Part shown: piece after piece, positions 16,973 through 27,441 of the stretch
Layout: each line of letters begins with the position of its first letter
How positions within the stretch are numbered: the first letter of the stretch is position 1
Source: Allobosea sp. 117
GTDB taxonomy: Bacteria > Pseudomonadota > Alphaproteobacteria > Rhizobiales > Xanthobacteraceae
Direction of reading: 5' to 3'
DNA length: 64,000 nt
Assembly: GCF_000702305.1 (NCBI RefSeq)
Contig: NZ_JNLC01000016.1
Coordinates: forward strand, 248,001-312,000
Notes under the pieces: model-generated
Database searches by the model: none
What the model saw: the letters and a program-made list of their open reading frames with translations, nothing else
Told to the model about the DNA's origin: nothing
Translations under genes and position numbers: made by a program

Positions 16973-18025
16973 ATGCCCGGCTTCGAGGAGGTCTTCGGCC
17001 GGCCGCCGCCGGATGTGACGCTCACCGGCAGCGCGCCGACGGTGGTCGCCGTCGTGCATGACGAGGCGCTGCGGCTGCCGCATTTCCTCGACCACCACCG
17101 CGCCGTCGGCGTCACGCGCTTCCTCGTCATCGACGACCGCTCGACCGACGGTACGGCGGCGCTGCTCGACGCGGCGCCGGACGTGACGCGCATCCCGGCG
17201 CGCGGCGCCTTCCGCGATCTCAAGGAGACGTGGATCCAGACGGTCGTCGACAGCTTTCTCGACGGGCGCTGGGCACTGGTGCTCGATGCCGACGAGCTCC
17301 TCGTCTATCCCGGCTGGCCGGAGCGGAGCCTTCCCGCGCTGGTCGCCGAGATGGAGCGCCACGGCGAGGAGGCGCTGTTCGCGAGCCTCGTCGACATGTA
17401 TGGCGACGGCTCCTTGAGCGAACTCGGCTACCGGCCGGGCGAGCCCTTCCTCGCCTCCTGCCCCTATTTCGACGACGAGGGCTACATGCTGCTCTCGCGC
17501 GCGCTGATGCACCGGGGCGACCTGACGCCGGAGTTCTACATCGTCGGCGGCACTCGCCAGCGCCTGTTCTTCGAGAAGCGTCCGGCGACCGCGCGCGACA
17601 AGGCGCTGATCGCCCGCTTCTTCCCGCTGGAGCGCCGCCCCGAGCCGGGCCTCGCCGGACGCGCCGGCCAGTTCCTCGCCTGGCGGTGGCTGCGCCGCGT
17701 CTGGATCTCCTCGCGTCCGGCGATGAGCAAGATCCCGCTGTGGCGGGCGAAGGCCGGCGACCGGCTCTCCTCGGGCCAGCATTCCATCGCCCGCCGCCTC
17801 AGGCTCGCGGATGAATGGGGCGCGCTGCTGCACTTCAAATATCTGCAGGACTTCGAGGCGCGCGTCGCCGAGGGCGACGTCGGCGGACAGCACACCTCGC
17901 ATTACCGGCTCTATCACCGCAAGATCGCCAGCGGCGAGCTGCCGCCGCTGTTCCATGACGGCTCGCGGCGCTTCGAGGGTGTTTCCTCGCTGATCGAGGC
18001 CGGGCTGGTGCGAGAGCGAGGCTGA
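16973..18025 (+). CDS. Glycosyltransferase family 2-like protein
   Basis: Encodes 350 residues. The N-terminal domain shows VVAVVHDEALRLPHFLDHHRAVGVTRFLVIDDRSTDGT (about 24-61) and the LVLDADELLVYPG metal-binding DxD-type segment (about 102-114). This is the form of the GT2-like group (Glyco_tranf_2_4) that often decorates cell-surface glycans. The C-terminal half is Arg-rich with GQHTSHYRLYHRK. No membrane segment, so cytosolic. The start is 4 nt after the stop of the membrane-anchored protein, which implies translational coupling and a shared envelope role. Donor and acceptor sugars unknown. Convergent with aspS; an 8-bp hairpin overlaps both stop codons. Confidence 0.85.
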   Translation: MPGFEEVFGRPPPDVTLTGSAPTVVAVVHDEALRLPHFLDHHRAVGVTRFLVIDDRSTDGTAALLDAAPDVTRIPARGAFRDLKETWIQTVVDSFLDGRWALVLDADELLVYPGWPERSLPALVAEMERHGEEALFASLVDMYGDGSLSELGYRPGEPFLASCPYFDDEGYMLLSRALMHRGDLTPEFYIVGGTRQRLFFEKRPATARDKALIARFFPLERRPEPGLAGRAGQFLAWRWLRRVWISSRPAMSKIPLWRAKAGDRLSSGQHSIARRLRLADEWGALLHFKYLQDFEARVAEGDVGGQHTSHYRLYHRKIASGELPPLFHDGSRRFEGVSSLIEAGLVRERG

Positions 18026-18043
18026 GGGGCGTTGACGCCCCTC
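18024..18043. terminator. Short bidirectional hairpin between glycosyltransferase gene and aspS
   Basis: GAGGGGCG-TTGA-CGCCCCTC is a perfect 8-bp stem with a 4-nt loop. It overlaps the stop codon regions of both convergent genes. T-rich tails are poor (ACTTCTC on plus), so its efficiency as an intrinsic terminator is doubtful. Confidence 0.5.
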
Positions 18044-19814
18044 ACTTCTCCGGCGCGTTGACCCGGATGTGCAGCTCGCGCAGTTGCTTCGGCGTCGCCG
18101 GTGCGGGCGCGCCCATCAATATGTCCTGAGCCTGCTGGTTCATCGGGAAGATCGATATCTCACGCAGGTTCGAGGTGCCGCAGAGCAGCATGACGATGCG
18201 GTCGACGCCCGCCGCCATGCCGCCATGGGGCGGCGCGCCATACTGGAAGGCGCGGTACATGCCGCCGAAGCGCTCGACCACCGTCGCCTCGTCATAGCCG
18301 GCGATCTCGAACGCCTTCACCATCGCCTCGGGGCGGTGGTTGCGGATGCCGCCGGAGGCGATCTCGTAGCCGTTGCAGGCGATGTCGTACTGGAACGCCT
18401 TGATCGAGAGCGGATCTTCGTTCTTCAGCGCGTCGAGCCCGCCCTGCGGCATGGAGAAGGGGTTGTGCGAGAAGTCGACCTTCTTCTCGTCCTCCGACCA
18501 TTCGTAGAACGGGAAGTCGACGATCCAGGCGAGCGCGAACTGGTCGAAGTCGACCAGCTTGAGCTCCTCACCCACCTTGGTGCGAGCGGCGCCGGCGAAC
18601 TTGACGAACTTTTCCGGGTCGCCGGCGACGAAGAAGGCGGCATCGCCCTCCTTCAGGCCGAGCTGCTCGCGGATAGCGGCGGTGCGTTCAGGGCCGATGT
18701 TGTTGGCAATCGGGCCAGCCCCCTCGCCGCCTTCGCGCCACATGATGTAGCCGAGCCCCGGTTGGCCCTCGCCCTGCGCCCATGAATTCATGCGGTCGCA
18801 GAAGGCGCGCGATCCGCCGCCCGGACCGGGGATCGCCCAGACCTGGTTCTTCTCGGATTCGAGCATCCGCGCGAACACCTTGAAGCCGGAACCGCGGAAA
18901 TGCTCGGAGACGTCCTGCATCACCAGCGGGTTGCGCAGGTCCGGCTTATCGGTGCCGTATTTGCGCATCGACTCGGCGTAGGGGATGCGCGGGAAGGACT
19001 GCGTCACCGGCTTGCCGTCGGCGAACTCCTCGAACACGCCGCGGATCACCGGCTCGACGGCGGCGAAGACGTCCTCCTGCTCGACGAAGCTCATCTCGAG
19101 GTCGAGCTGGTAGAACTCGCCCGGCAGGCGGTCGGCGCGCGGGTCCTCGTCGCGGAAGCAGGGGGCGATCTGGAAGTAGCGGTCGAAGCCGCTCATCATG
19201 ATGAGCTGCTTGTATTGCTGCGGCGCCTGCGGCAGCGCGTAGAAGGTGCCGGGATGGATGCGGCTCGGCACGAGGAAGTCGCGCGCGCCCTCCGGCGAGG
19301 AGGCGGTGAGGATCGGCGTCTGGAACTCGAAGAAGCCCTGATCCTTCATGCGCCGACGCATGGCGTCGATGATGGCGCCGCGCTTCATGATGTTGCGGTG
19401 GAGCTTCTCGCGGCGCAGGTCGAGGAAGCGGTAGCGCAGCCGCGTCTCCTCCGGGTACTCGATGTCGCCGAAGACGGGCAGCGGCAGCTCCGCCGCCGGG
19501 CCGAGCACTTCGAGCTCGGTCGCATAGACTTCGACCGCGCCGGTCGGCAGGTCGGGGTTCTCGGTGCCGGCCGGGCGGTTGCGCACGCGCCCGTCGACGC
19601 GGATCACCCATTCCGAGCGCACGGTCTCGGCGAGCTTGAAGGCCGGGCTGTCGGGATCAACCACGACCTGCGTCAGGCCGTAGTGGTCGCGCAGGTCGAT
19701 GAACAGCACGCCGCCATGGTCACGGATGCGGTGGCACCAGCCGGAAAGGCGCGCCGTCTGCCCGACATGGTCGAGGCGAAGGGCGCCGCAGGTGTGGGTG
19801 CGATAGCGGTGCAT
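18042..19814 (-). CDS. aspS: Aspartate--tRNA ligase
   Basis: Encodes 590 residues, standard for bacterial AspRS. Residues 1-110 form the OB-fold anticodon-binding domain ([26 protein letters not shown]). Class II motif 1 lies in the [24 protein letters not shown] region, motif 2 in [19 protein letters not shown], and motif 3 in [14 protein letters not shown] near the end. Charges tRNA-Asp; enzymes of this bacterial type in organisms lacking AsnRS can be non-discriminating, which cannot be judged here. The ATG at 19814 gives the usual [10 protein letters not shown] start; an ATG eight codons upstream is possible. A terminator from the DUF992 gene lies upstream, so aspS has its own promoter between about 19815 and 19870. 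Confidence 0.97.
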   Translation of the reverse strand: MHRYRTHTCGALRLDHVGQTARLSGWCHRIRDHGGVLFIDLRDHYGLTQVVVDPDSPAFKLAETVRSEWVIRVDGRVRNRPAGTENPDLPTGAVEVYATELEVLGPAAELPLPVFGDIEYPEETRLRYRFLDLRREKLHRNIMKRGAIIDAMRRRMKDQGFFEFQTPILTASSPEGARDFLVPSRIHPGTFYALPQAPQQYKQLIMMSGFDRYFQIAPCFRDEDPRADRLPGEFYQLDLEMSFVEQEDVFAAVEPVIRGVFEEFADGKPVTQSFPRIPYAESMRKYGTDKPDLRNPLVMQDVSEHFRGSGFKVFARMLESEKNQVWAIPGPGGGSRAFCDRMNSWAQGEGQPGLGYIMWREGGEGAGPIANNIGPERTAAIREQLGLKEGDAAFFVAGDPEKFVKFAGAARTKVGEELKLVDFDQFALAWIVDFPFYEWSEDEKKVDFSHNPFSMPQGGLDALKNEDPLSIKAFQYDIACNGYEIASGGIRNHRPEAMVKAFEIAGYDEATVVERFGGMYRAFQYGAPPHGGMAAGVDRIVMLLCGTSNLREISIFPMNQQAQDILMGAPAPATPKQLRELHIRVNAPEK

Positions 19815-19871
19815 GGCGAAATCCCGAAAGGCCGACATCAGAAGAGAAGCTTGTCCTTGCGGGGCGGCACG

Positions 19872-19904
19872 AAAACACCCCTCCGCGAGGCGGGCGGAGG
19901 GGTG
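19872..19904 (-). terminator. Rho-independent terminator of the DUF992 gene
   Basis: A perfect 11-bp stem (CACCCCTCCGC and complement, 7-nt loop) is followed on the minus strand by GTTTTC. It lies about 70 bp past the DUF992 stop and about 60 bp before aspS. Confidence 0.75.
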
Positions 19905-19970
19905 CATGCAGTGTCGGTTTTGTCAAGGAATGTCGGCCGACAAGACCGACAAACCGACGGCGTCCGCCGC

Positions 19971-20438
19971 CTACGGCGCGTAGGTGAGCGTCAGGCCGGC
20001 GACACCGAGGGCGAGCGAGGCGCCGACATTGCCTTCCACCGAGACCGGGTTCAGCGCGAAGGAATTGCTGGAGCCGACCAGCACGTTGGCGCCGAGGCCG
20101 ACGCCGAGCGCGACATTGCCGGAGACGCCGCCATAGGGGCCGGCGAGCGCGCCGGGCGCCACCTCGTTCGTCACCGCCAGCACGCCCCAGGTCATCACCC
20201 CGCCGCCGGTCACGCCGAGATCGAGGCCGATGTTCTGGATGCTGCCGAGATAATGCTGCGGGGGCGCGTTGTTGGCGGGGGTGTAGGTGCAGTTCAACTG
20301 CTGCTTCGACTCGATGATCATGCCGATGGCGGCACCGGCATTGCAGACCAGAACCCCGACCTTGATCCGTTCGGCCGCCGTCGCCGGAACGGCGGCAAGC
20401 GTCGCAAGCACAGCGGAGACGGCAAGCAGCTTCTTCAT
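19971..20438 (-). CDS. DUF992 domain exported protein
   Basis: Encodes 155 residues. Residues 1-21 are a signal peptide (MKKLLAVSAVLATLAAVPATA-AE). The mature part opens with IKVGVLVCNAGAAIGMIIESKQQLNCTY, the DUF992 hallmark with two conserved cysteines that likely form a disulfide in the periplasm. The rest is glycine-rich beta sequence. DUF992 proteins are widespread in Hyphomicrobiales and have no assigned function. GGGGATCACC before the ATG gives a ribosome binding site. Divergent from rnd. Confidence 0.85.
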   Translation of the reverse strand: MKKLLAVSAVLATLAAVPATAAERIKVGVLVCNAGAAIGMIIESKQQLNCTYTPANNAPPQHYLGSIQNIGLDLGVTGGGVMTWGVLAVTNEVAPGALAGPYGGVSGNVALGVGLGANVLVGSSNSFALNPVSVEGNVGASLALGVAGLTLTYAP

Positions 20439-20586
20439 GGTGATCCCCTCGATGCCGGCGGCGCCGGCAAGAACATTGCGGCTATCTCTCTACCGGGAGT
20501 CGGCGCCGCGCGCATGAGGATGCAGGGCGTTTTGCCGTCGATTTTGTTCGTCTCGCGCGGGCGACTCCGCTAAGAACCGTGACGAT

Positions 20587-21744
20587 ATGGATATGATTGC
20601 GACCACCGAACTTCTTTCCGCCGCCTGCGAGCGGCTCTCGCGCCATCCCTTCGTCACCGTCGACACGGAGTTCCTGCGCGAGACCACCTTCTGGCCGAAG
20701 CTCTGCGTGGTCCAGCTCGCGAGCCCGGACGAGGCCGTCGTGGTCGACGCGCTGGCCGAGGGTCTCGACCTCAAGCCCTTCTTCGACCTCATGGCCGACG
20801 AGAAGGTGCTGAAGGTGTTCCATGCCGGGCGGCAGGACATCGAAATCGTCTGGCACCTCGCCGGCATCATCCCGCATCCGGTGTTCGACACGCAGGTCGC
20901 CGCCATGGTGCTCGGCCACGGCGACTCCATCTCCTACGACCAGCTCGTGCAGCGCCTGACCGGCCACGTGCTCGACAAGTCGCTGCGCTTCACCGACTGG
21001 TCGCGCCGGCCGCTCTCGACCGCGCAGATCACCTATGCCGAGGCGGACGTGACGCATCTGCGCGACGTCTACCACAAGCTCGACACCGACCTCGCCAAGC
21101 GCGGGCGCCGCGAATGGGTGAGCGAGGAGATGGCCGTGCTCACCTCGCCGGACACCTACCGGCAGGAGCCGCAGCACGCCTGGGAACGGCTGCGCTCGCG
21201 CGCCCGCAAGCCTAAGGAACTAGCGGTTCTCATCGAGATCGCCGCCTGGCGCGAGCGCGAGGCGCAGAGCCGCGACATCCCGCGCTCGCGCATCCTCAAG
21301 GACGAGGTGATCGGCGAGATCGCCACCCAGCAGCCGACCACGCCGGAACGGCTCGGCCAGTTGCGCTCGATCCCCAAGGGCTTCGAACGGTCGCGGGCCG
21401 GCGAGCAGATCATCGAGGTGGTCAAGGCCGGGCTCGCGCGCGACCCCAAGACGCTGCCCCGTATCGAGCGCGACCGCGGCCTGTCGAACGGCGCCTCGGC
21501 GACGGTCGAGCTGCTCAAGGTGCTGCTGCGCATGACCTCCGAGCAGTATGGCGTCGCCGCCAAGGTGCTCGGCACGGTGGACGACCTCGAGCGCATCGCC
21601 AGCGAGGACGAGGCGGACGTTCCGGCGCTGAAGGGCTGGCGGCGCGAGCTGTTCGGCGAGCGGGCGCTGGCGCTGAAGGCGGGTCGCCTCGCCCTCGCCA
21701 TGCAGAAGGGCCGCGTGATCGCGGTCGAGCGCCCGGGCGAATAG
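20587..21744 (+). CDS. rnd: Ribonuclease D
   Basis: Encodes 385 residues. The DEDDy 3'-5' exonuclease domain covers about residues 1-170: Exo [12 protein letters not shown] (D-x-E), Exo [13 protein letters not shown] with a later FDTQVAA, and Exo [15 protein letters not shown] region with Y. An HRDC domain follows (about 205-290; [28 protein letters not shown]). It trims tRNA and other stable RNA 3' ends. The gene order aspS, rnd, ppx, ppk and hda is common in Hyphomicrobiales. It is convergent with ppx; the 47 bp between holds only a GC-rich imperfect hairpin. Confidence 0.95.
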   Translation: MDMIATTELLSAACERLSRHPFVTVDTEFLRETTFWPKLCVVQLASPDEAVVVDALAEGLDLKPFFDLMADEKVLKVFHAGRQDIEIVWHLAGIIPHPVFDTQVAAMVLGHGDSISYDQLVQRLTGHVLDKSLRFTDWSRRPLSTAQITYAEADVTHLRDVYHKLDTDLAKRGRREWVSEEMAVLTSPDTYRQEPQHAWERLRSRARKPKELAVLIEIAAWREREAQSRDIPRSRILKDEVIGEIATQQPTTPERLGQLRSIPKGFERSRAGEQIIEVVKAGLARDPKTLPRIERDRGLSNGASATVELLKVLLRMTSEQYGVAAKVLGTVDDLERIASEDEADVPALKGWRRELFGERALALKAGRLALAMQKGRVIAVERPGE

Positions 21745-21791
21745 CCGCCACCGGACCGGCCTCGGGCGCGGCTCGGCCGGCTGCCTCCTGC

Positions 21792-23303
21792 CTATTCGAC
21801 GACCACCGCGTCCCGGCCGATCAGCCGGCCGAGCGTCTTCAGGCGTGAGGCGATCCGGTCGCCCGAAAGCTGCGCGAACTCGCCGGGCAAATGCAGGGTC
21901 AGCTTGCCGCGCTCGACCGCGAGCGGGGTCAGCGGCAGGGCGCCCGGCATGGCGGCGGAGAGCAGGTAGCCGACGCGCATCGCCGCGCCGAGGATGCGGG
22001 CGCGGTCGAGCAGGCGCGTAGTGACCAGTTCGCGGATGCGCGGCGAGAGCTCGTCGTCCACCAGCCCGACATGGCGGTAGAAGATCGACAGCGCGATGAA
22101 GGCGCGGCCGGGATGGTCGACGCCGATGAAGGCGGCATGGGCGATGATGTTGAGGCTCTGCTCGCCGCGATAGTCAGGATGCGCCCGCCAGCCGATGTCG
22201 GCGAGCAGGCAGGCAGCATGGCGCAGGCGCTTCTCCTCGGCGCTCTCGTCGATGCCGGTCGAATCCATGAAACGGTCGGTCCAGTCGATCAGCTCCTCGC
22301 CGTGGCGCGGCGAGCGCGAGCGCAGCCAGTTCAGCTCGGCGGCGGCGGCGATCAGCGGGTCGACGCGTTGCTCCTCCTCGGGGAGCGCCTCGTAGAGCAG
22401 GCCCTCGCGCACGCCGAGCGCGGAGACGAAGATGTTGGCCGGCTTGCCCATACGGATGATGTGCTCCAGCACCAGCGCGCCATAGGCGAGCAGCGGGCGG
22501 CGCACATCGGGCACCATCTCGATCTTGGACAGCGTGTCGACCGGCACGCGGCGCACCAGCCGGGCGAATTCCAGCGCCTCCTTGGCCGGCAGCACATAGC
22601 CGTGCATCACATGCAGCGGATAGCCGCGCTGCCACATGTGTAGGCGGGTCAGCGCGCGCCAGGTGCCGCCGACGGCGTAGAAGGTGCGGCCCTTCAGGTG
22701 GTCGAGGTGCGAATCCTTGGCCAGCACGTCGCGGACGATCTTGTCGGCCTTCTTCAGCGAGCGGCCGGAGGTGTCCTGCAGGGCGAGGCCGCCGAGCGGA
22801 AAGGTGACGCCGGTGCCGATTCTGTGGCCATGGACGTCGGCGAGCTCCAGCGAGCCGCCGCCGAGGTCGCCGACCATGCCGTTCGGACGGTGCACGCCGG
22901 ACAGGATGCCGAGCGCGGAGAGCTGGGCCTCGCGCTTGCCGGAGAGCAGCTCGACATCGGCGCGGCAGATGGCGCTGCATTCGGCGACGAAGGCCGGCCC
23001 GTTCGAGGCGTCGCGCGCCGCAGCGGTGGCGAGCACGCGCAGCGTGCCGACCCCCATGCGGTCGCACAGGGCGCGGAAACGCCGCAGCGCCGCGAGCGCC
23101 TTTTCCACAGCCTCGGGATTCAGCCGCCCGGTGGTCATCACCTCGCGGCCGAGGCCGCAGAGCGCCTTCTCGTTGAAGATCGGCGTCGGCGAGCGCGACA
23201 GGCGCTCATAGACGACCAGACGGACGGAGTTCGAGCCGATGTCTATGACGGCGATCGGCTCGCCCTGGACGATGCGCCCCGGGGCATCGCGGGAGACTTC
23301 CAT
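21792..23303 (-). CDS. ppx: Exopolyphosphatase / guanosine pentaphosphate phosphohydrolase family (Ppx/GppA)
   Basis: Encodes 503 residues from the ATG at 23303. The ASKHA fold shows phosphate-1 AVIDIGSNSVRLVVYERL near the N-terminus and GMVGDLGGGSLELADV near residue 155. The C-terminal half includes an HD-like helical domain (HAACLLADIGWRAHPDYRG). Degrades polyphosphate or pppGpp. It lies directly after ppk on the same strand, so synthesis and breakdown are co-transcribed. A GTG at 23372 is an alternative start that would overlap the ppk 3' end by 62 bp; the ATG was preferred because the conserved domain begins 18 residues after it. Confidence 0.93.
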   Translation of the reverse strand: MEVSRDAPGRIVQGEPIAVIDIGSNSVRLVVYERLSRSPTPIFNEKALCGLGREVMTTGRLNPEAVEKALAALRRFRALCDRMGVGTLRVLATAAARDASNGPAFVAECSAICRADVELLSGKREAQLSALGILSGVHRPNGMVGDLGGGSLELADVHGHRIGTGVTFPLGGLALQDTSGRSLKKADKIVRDVLAKDSHLDHLKGRTFYAVGGTWRALTRLHMWQRGYPLHVMHGYVLPAKEALEFARLVRRVPVDTLSKIEMVPDVRRPLLAYGALVLEHIIRMGKPANIFVSALGVREGLLYEALPEEEQRVDPLIAAAAELNWLRSRSPRHGEELIDWTDRFMDSTGIDESAEEKRLRHAACLLADIGWRAHPDYRGEQSLNIIAHAAFIGVDHPGRAFIALSIFYRHVGLVDDELSPRIRELVTTRLLDRARILGAAMRVGYLLSAAMPGALPLTPLAVERGKLTLHLPGEFAQLSGDRIASRLKTLGRLIGRDAVVVE

Positions 23304-23310
23304 CGTCCAG

Positions 23311-25605
23311 TCACGCGCGGTCGCGGCGACGGACGAGGTTTCGCGGCGACGATTCTTTGAGCGACTTCCCACGTCCAGACAGGCTCGGATTCGTCATGAA
23401 GTACTGCTGGGCGTTGAAGGGTTCTTCGCCAGCGGCCGGCACTATGCGTTCGGATGTGCCATCCGGCAACAGGCGCCAGCTCTGCTGGTTATCCTCGAAA
23501 TTGGCGACCATGATCTGGTCGAGGATCTGCTGGTGAACGGTCGGGTTGGTGATCGGGCACAGTGCCTCGACGCGGCGGTCGAGATTGCGCGGCATCAGGT
23601 CGGCCGAGGAGATGTAGAGCGCCGCCTTCGGGTCCGGCAGGCCGTGGCCGTTGCCGAAGCAGTAGATGCGGCCATGTTCGAGGAAGCGGCCGACGATCGA
23701 CTTCGCGCGGATGTTGTCGGAGAGCCCCGGCACGCCGGGACGCAGGCAGCAGATGCCGCGCACCACGATGTCGGTCTTCACGCCCGCCGCACTGGCGCGG
23801 TAGAGCGCGTCGATGATGGTCGGGTCGACCAGCGAGTTCATCTTGAGCCAGATCACCGCCGGCTTGCCGGCCTTGGCGAAACCGATCTCGGCGTCGATGT
23901 GGTCGAGGATGCGCTGCTTCAGCGTCAGCGGCGAGACCGCCATCGCCTCCAGCTCGGCCGGCTCGGCATAGCCGGTGATGAAGTTGAAGATGCGCGCCAC
24001 GTCGCGCCCGATCACCGGATCGGCGGTGAAGAAGGACAGGTCGGTGTAGATGCGCGCGGTGATCGGGTGGTAGTTGCCGGTGCCGACATGGCAGTAGCTG
24101 GCGAGCGCCCCGCCCTCGCGGCGCACGACGAGCGAGAGCTTGGCGTGGGTCTTCAGCTCCAGGAAGCCGAACACCACCTGCACGCCGGCGCGCTCCAGGT
24201 CGCGCGCCCAGCGGATGTTGGCCTCCTCGTCGAAGCGGGCCTTCAGCTCGACCAGCGCGGTGACCGACTTGCCGGCCTCGGCGGCCTCGGCGAGCGCCTT
24301 GACGATCGGGCTGTCGGAAGAGGTGCGGTAGAGCGTCTGCTTGATGGCGACGACGTTGGGGTCGCGCGCCGCCTGGCGCAGGAACTGCACCACCACGTCG
24401 AAGGATTCATAAGGGTGGTGGACCACGAGGTCCTTCTCGCGGATCGCCGCGAAGCAGTCGCCCGCATGGTCGCGGATGCGCTCGGGGAAGCGCGGGTTAT
24501 AGGGCTTGAACTTGAGGTCCGGCCGCTCCAGCGAGACCAACTGGCTGAACTCGTTGAGGGCGAGGACACCGTCGACGCGGAAGATCTCATCATCCGCCAC
24601 GCCGAGCTCGCGGGCGACGAAGTTGCGCAGCTCCTCCGGCGCGGCGGAGTCGAATTCGAGGCGGATCACCGAGCCGCGGCGCCGGCGCTTCAGCGCCGTC
24701 TCGAACTGGCGCACGAGGTCCTCGGCCTCTTCCTCAACTTCGAGGTCGCTGTCGCGGATGATGCGGAAGCCGCCTTGCCCCTTCACCTGATAGCCGGGGA
24801 ACAGGCGGCCGACGAACAGGCCCATCATCTGTTCGAGGGTGATGAAGCGGGCGATGCCGTTCTCGCCGTCCGGCAGGCGGATGAAGCGGTCGATCTTGGC
24901 CGGCACGCGGATCAGCGCGTTCATCGCCCGCCCATCGCTGATGCGCGAGAGTTGGAGTGCCAGCGAGAAACCGAGATTGGGGATGAAGGGGAACGGGTGT
25001 GCCGGGTCGATGGCGAGCGGCGTCAGCACCGGGAAGACGTGCTGCAGGAAATGCTCGTCGAGCAGCGCGCGGTCGGCCTTGCGCAGGTCGGCGTTCTCGA
25101 CGAGCACGATGCCGGCATCGGCGAGCACCACGCGCAGCTCGCGCCAGCGCGTCTGCTGGTCACTCGCCAGCGCAGCGACCTCGGCGGCGATCAGCGGCAG
25201 CTGCTCGGCGGGCGACAGGCCGTCCGGGCTCTTGGCGTTGAAGCCCTCGCGCACCTGCTCCTTCAGGCCGGCGACGCGGACCATGTAGAACTCGTCGAGA
25301 TTGTTCGCCGAGATCGACAGGAAGCGGAGTTGCTCAAGCAGCGGATGCGCCTTGTTGGCGGCCTCCTCCAGCACGCGGCGGTTGAACTGCAGCCAGGAAA
25401 GCTCGCGGTTGATGAAGCGTTCCGGCGTGCGCAGAAGGTCGGATTCGGCGACCGAAGCCGCGTCGTCCGGCCTCAGCTCCACCACCGCATGCTGTTCGGT
25501 CTGGGTCACTGGCCCGTCTCCCTCGCTGCGCTTCTCGCCGCCCGCTTTCGCACGGCGCCGACCGCTTCCGTTGCGTCGATGGGCGGGAACTTCACCGCGC
25601 TTCAT
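23311..25605 (-). CDS. ppk: Polyphosphate kinase 1
   Basis: Encodes 764 residues. After a 60-residue basic, low-complexity N-terminus comes [20 protein letters not shown], the start of PPK1. The catalytic core shows [19 protein letters not shown] and [13 protein letters not shown]; the His in KTHAKL is the expected autophosphorylation site. CHVGTGNYH and the second phospholipase-D-like half follow. Makes polyphosphate from ATP reversibly. It sits between hda (34 bp upstream) and ppx (7 bp downstream), so likely one transcript. The ATG at 25605 gives the long N-terminus; a later start (for example the GTG at the VTQTEQHAV position) is possible. Confidence 0.96.
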   Translation of the reverse strand: MKRGEVPAHRRNGSGRRRAKAGGEKRSEGDGPVTQTEQHAVVELRPDDAASVAESDLLRTPERFINRELSWLQFNRRVLEEAANKAHPLLEQLRFLSISANNLDEFYMVRVAGLKEQVREGFNAKSPDGLSPAEQLPLIAAEVAALASDQQTRWRELRVVLADAGIVLVENADLRKADRALLDEHFLQHVFPVLTPLAIDPAHPFPFIPNLGFSLALQLSRISDGRAMNALIRVPAKIDRFIRLPDGENGIARFITLEQMMGLFVGRLFPGYQVKGQGGFRIIRDSDLEVEEEAEDLVRQFETALKRRRRGSVIRLEFDSAAPEELRNFVARELGVADDEIFRVDGVLALNEFSQLVSLERPDLKFKPYNPRFPERIRDHAGDCFAAIREKDLVVHHPYESFDVVVQFLRQAARDPNVVAIKQTLYRTSSDSPIVKALAEAAEAGKSVTALVELKARFDEEANIRWARDLERAGVQVVFGFLELKTHAKLSLVVRREGGALASYCHVGTGNYHPITARIYTDLSFFTADPVIGRDVARIFNFITGYAEPAELEAMAVSPLTLKQRILDHIDAEIGFAKAGKPAVIWLKMNSLVDPTIIDALYRASAAGVKTDIVVRGICCLRPGVPGLSDNIRAKSIVGRFLEHGRIYCFGNGHGLPDPKAALYISSADLMPRNLDRRVEALCPITNPTVHQQILDQIMVANFEDNQQSWRLLPDGTSERIVPAAGEEPFNAQQYFMTNPSLSGRGKSLKESSPRNLVRRRDRA

Positions 25606-25639
25606 GACGGCTCAATGACATTTGGGGTGTGACGATAGG

Positions 25640-26347
25640 TCAAGTTTCGTCCTCCGTCTCGCCGCCCTCGCCTACCGCCCGGCTGCGCAGCACTTCGGAG
25701 GCCAGCGCTCGCGTGACCGGGCGCTTGCGCGCCAGCGCCTCGCGGTCGAGTTCCGCCACCACCTCGCGCAGCGCCGCCACCGAGCGCTCGATGCGCAGCA
25801 GGATGAAGCCGACCAGCCCCTCGTCCGGCACGATCTGCCGGTCGGCGAACAGCTTCAGGGCGATGGCGCCGAGCAGCACGTCGTCCGGCGCCGCGATCTC
25901 CACCACCGGCACGGCACGCAGCCGCGAGGCGAGATCGCGCGTCGCCAGCCGCGCGGCAAGGGAGGCCGGCGTCTCGCGCGCGGTCAGCAGCACGCTCGCG
26001 CCCTGCTCGCGGGCGAGGTTCAGGAGGTGGAACAGCGCCGCCTCGTCGAGCGGCGCGCGGTCGATATCCTCGATGACGGCCAGTCCTCCGGCCAGCGCGC
26101 CGGGCACCTGCTCGGCGGTCAGCCCGACGGCCGATACCGGGTTCGCCCCGGCGCGAGCGGCGAGGAGGGCCGCCAGATGGCTCTTGCCGGCGCCGGGCGG
26201 CCCGACGAGCGCCATGGCGGGCGCCGGCCAGGCCGGCCAGGCGTCGATCAATGCCAGTGCCTGCCGGTTGGTCTCCCCTTCGAGGAAGTCGGACCGCGCG
26301 CGGCTCTCGGTGTGGGGGAGGTCGAGCGGCAATTGACGCGCCGCCAT
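25640..26347 (-). CDS. DnaA-related regulator of replication initiation (Hda-like)
   Basis: Encodes 235 residues. It opens with RQLPLDLPHTESRARSDFLEG, including a QLPLDL clamp-binding motif as in Hda. A P-loop MALVGPPGAGKSHLAALLA follows near residues 42-58, then LAVIEDIDRA (Walker B) and the sensor region. It lacks the DNA-binding domain IV of DnaA. In Escherichia coli and Caulobacter such proteins bind the sliding clamp and promote hydrolysis of DnaA-ATP. The start codon is 5 bp past the end of the AI-2E family gene; the order CDP-alcohol transferase, AI-2E, hda, ppk, ppx is an operon. Confidence 0.9.
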   Translation of the reverse strand: MAARQLPLDLPHTESRARSDFLEGETNRQALALIDAWPAWPAPAMALVGPPGAGKSHLAALLAARAGANPVSAVGLTAEQVPGALAGGLAVIEDIDRAPLDEAALFHLLNLAREQGASVLLTARETPASLAARLATRDLASRLRAVPVVEIAAPDDVLLGAIALKLFADRQIVPDEGLVGFILLRIERSVAALREVVAELDREALARKRPVTRALASEVLRSRAVGEGGETEDET

Positions 26348-26352
26348 GGTGC

Positions 26353-27441
26353 TCAACTCACATTGTGCTCGGAAGCTCCCGGCTCCTCGCCGGTGTAGAG
26401 CGGACTGTGGAGATATTGCTGGATAGCGAAGCGCACCAGCACGCCCCCCGCCGCCGCCAGCGGCACCGCCAGCAGCAGGCCGAGGAAGCCCATCAGATAG
26501 CCGAAGGCGAGCAGGGCGAACATCAGCCAGACCGGATGCAGCCCGACGCTGTCGCCGACCAGCTTGGGCGAGAGGATGTAGCCCTCGACGAACTGGCCGA
26601 AGAAGAAGATGGCGACGATGATCGCGATCATCGTCCAGTCCGGGAAGAACTGGACGATGGCGACGCCGGTCGCCAGCACCAGGCCGGTCAGCGAGCCGAC
26701 ATAGGGGATGAAGGTGACGAGGCCGGAGACGAAGCCGATCACCAGTCCGAAATTCAGTCCCGCCAGCGTCAGGCTCACCGCATAGAAGGAGCCGAGCAGC
26801 AGGCAGACGACGGACTGGCCGCGCACGAAGCCGGCGATCACGGCGTCCATCTCGCGGGCGAGCTGGCGAATGGTGTCGCGGTTGTTCAGCGGCAGCCATG
26901 AATCGACCTTCGCCACCATGCGGTTCCAGTCGTTGAGCATGTAGAAGGCGACGACCGGGGTGATGACGAGCAGCGAGAACAGCGAGATCAGCGCCTGCCC
27001 GCCAGTCCAGATCGACTGCAGCAGGCTCAGGAGATAGGCTGCGCCCTGGGTCGCGAGCTGCGACAGGCTGCCCTGGATGTTCGGCAGCCGGTCGCCGATG
27101 ACGCCGCGCAGCCAGGTGGCGCCCTCGCTGGTGGCAAGGGTCTGCAGCTTGACGATGTATTCCGGCAGGCGCTCCACGAAGGCGGCGAGCTGCGCCCCGA
27201 GGATCGGGATGACCAGCAGCAGCAGCAGGATGATCAGCAGCAGCGTGCAGCCGATCATGATCAGCGAGGCGGCCAGCCGGTCGACGCCCCAATGCTCCAG
27301 CCTCGTGGTGAGCGGATTGAGGAAATAGGCGAGCGCGAGACCGGCGACGAAGGGCAGCAGCACGCTCGACAGCAGCCAGCAGGCGAAGATGAACACCGCC
27401 AGCACGATCAGCCAGAACATCACCTGTCGATGCAGAACCAT
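26353..27441 (-). CDS. AI-2E family transporter (PerM-like membrane protein)
   Basis: Encodes 362 residues with about eight hydrophobic segments. Family features are LLPFVAGLALAYFLNPL near residue 27, VVAFYMLNDWNRM, FGLVIGFVSGLVTFIPYVGS and a C-terminal LAVPLAAAGGVLVRF. Members include the AI-2 exporter TqsA, PerM and sodium/proton antiporters, so the substrate is undetermined. The ATG at 27441 (MVLHRQVMFW) matches the usual family start. ATGs at 27513 and 27540 are alternatives that add polar residues. The start codon lies inside a 14-bp tandem repeat (27432-27459). Upstream is the CDP-alcohol transferase; hda starts 5 bp downstream. Confidence 0.87.
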   Translation of the reverse strand: MVLHRQVMFWLIVLAVFIFACWLLSSVLLPFVAGLALAYFLNPLTTRLEHWGVDRLAASLIMIGCTLLLIILLLLLVIPILGAQLAAFVERLPEYIVKLQTLATSEGATWLRGVIGDRLPNIQGSLSQLATQGAAYLLSLLQSIWTGGQALISLFSLLVITPVVAFYMLNDWNRMVAKVDSWLPLNNRDTIRQLAREMDAVIAGFVRGQSVVCLLLGSFYAVSLTLAGLNFGLVIGFVSGLVTFIPYVGSLTGLVLATGVAIVQFFPDWTMIAIIVAIFFFGQFVEGYILSPKLVGDSVGLHPVWLMFALLAFGYLMGFLGLLLAVPLAAAGGVLVRFAIQQYLHSPLYTGEEPGASEHNVS

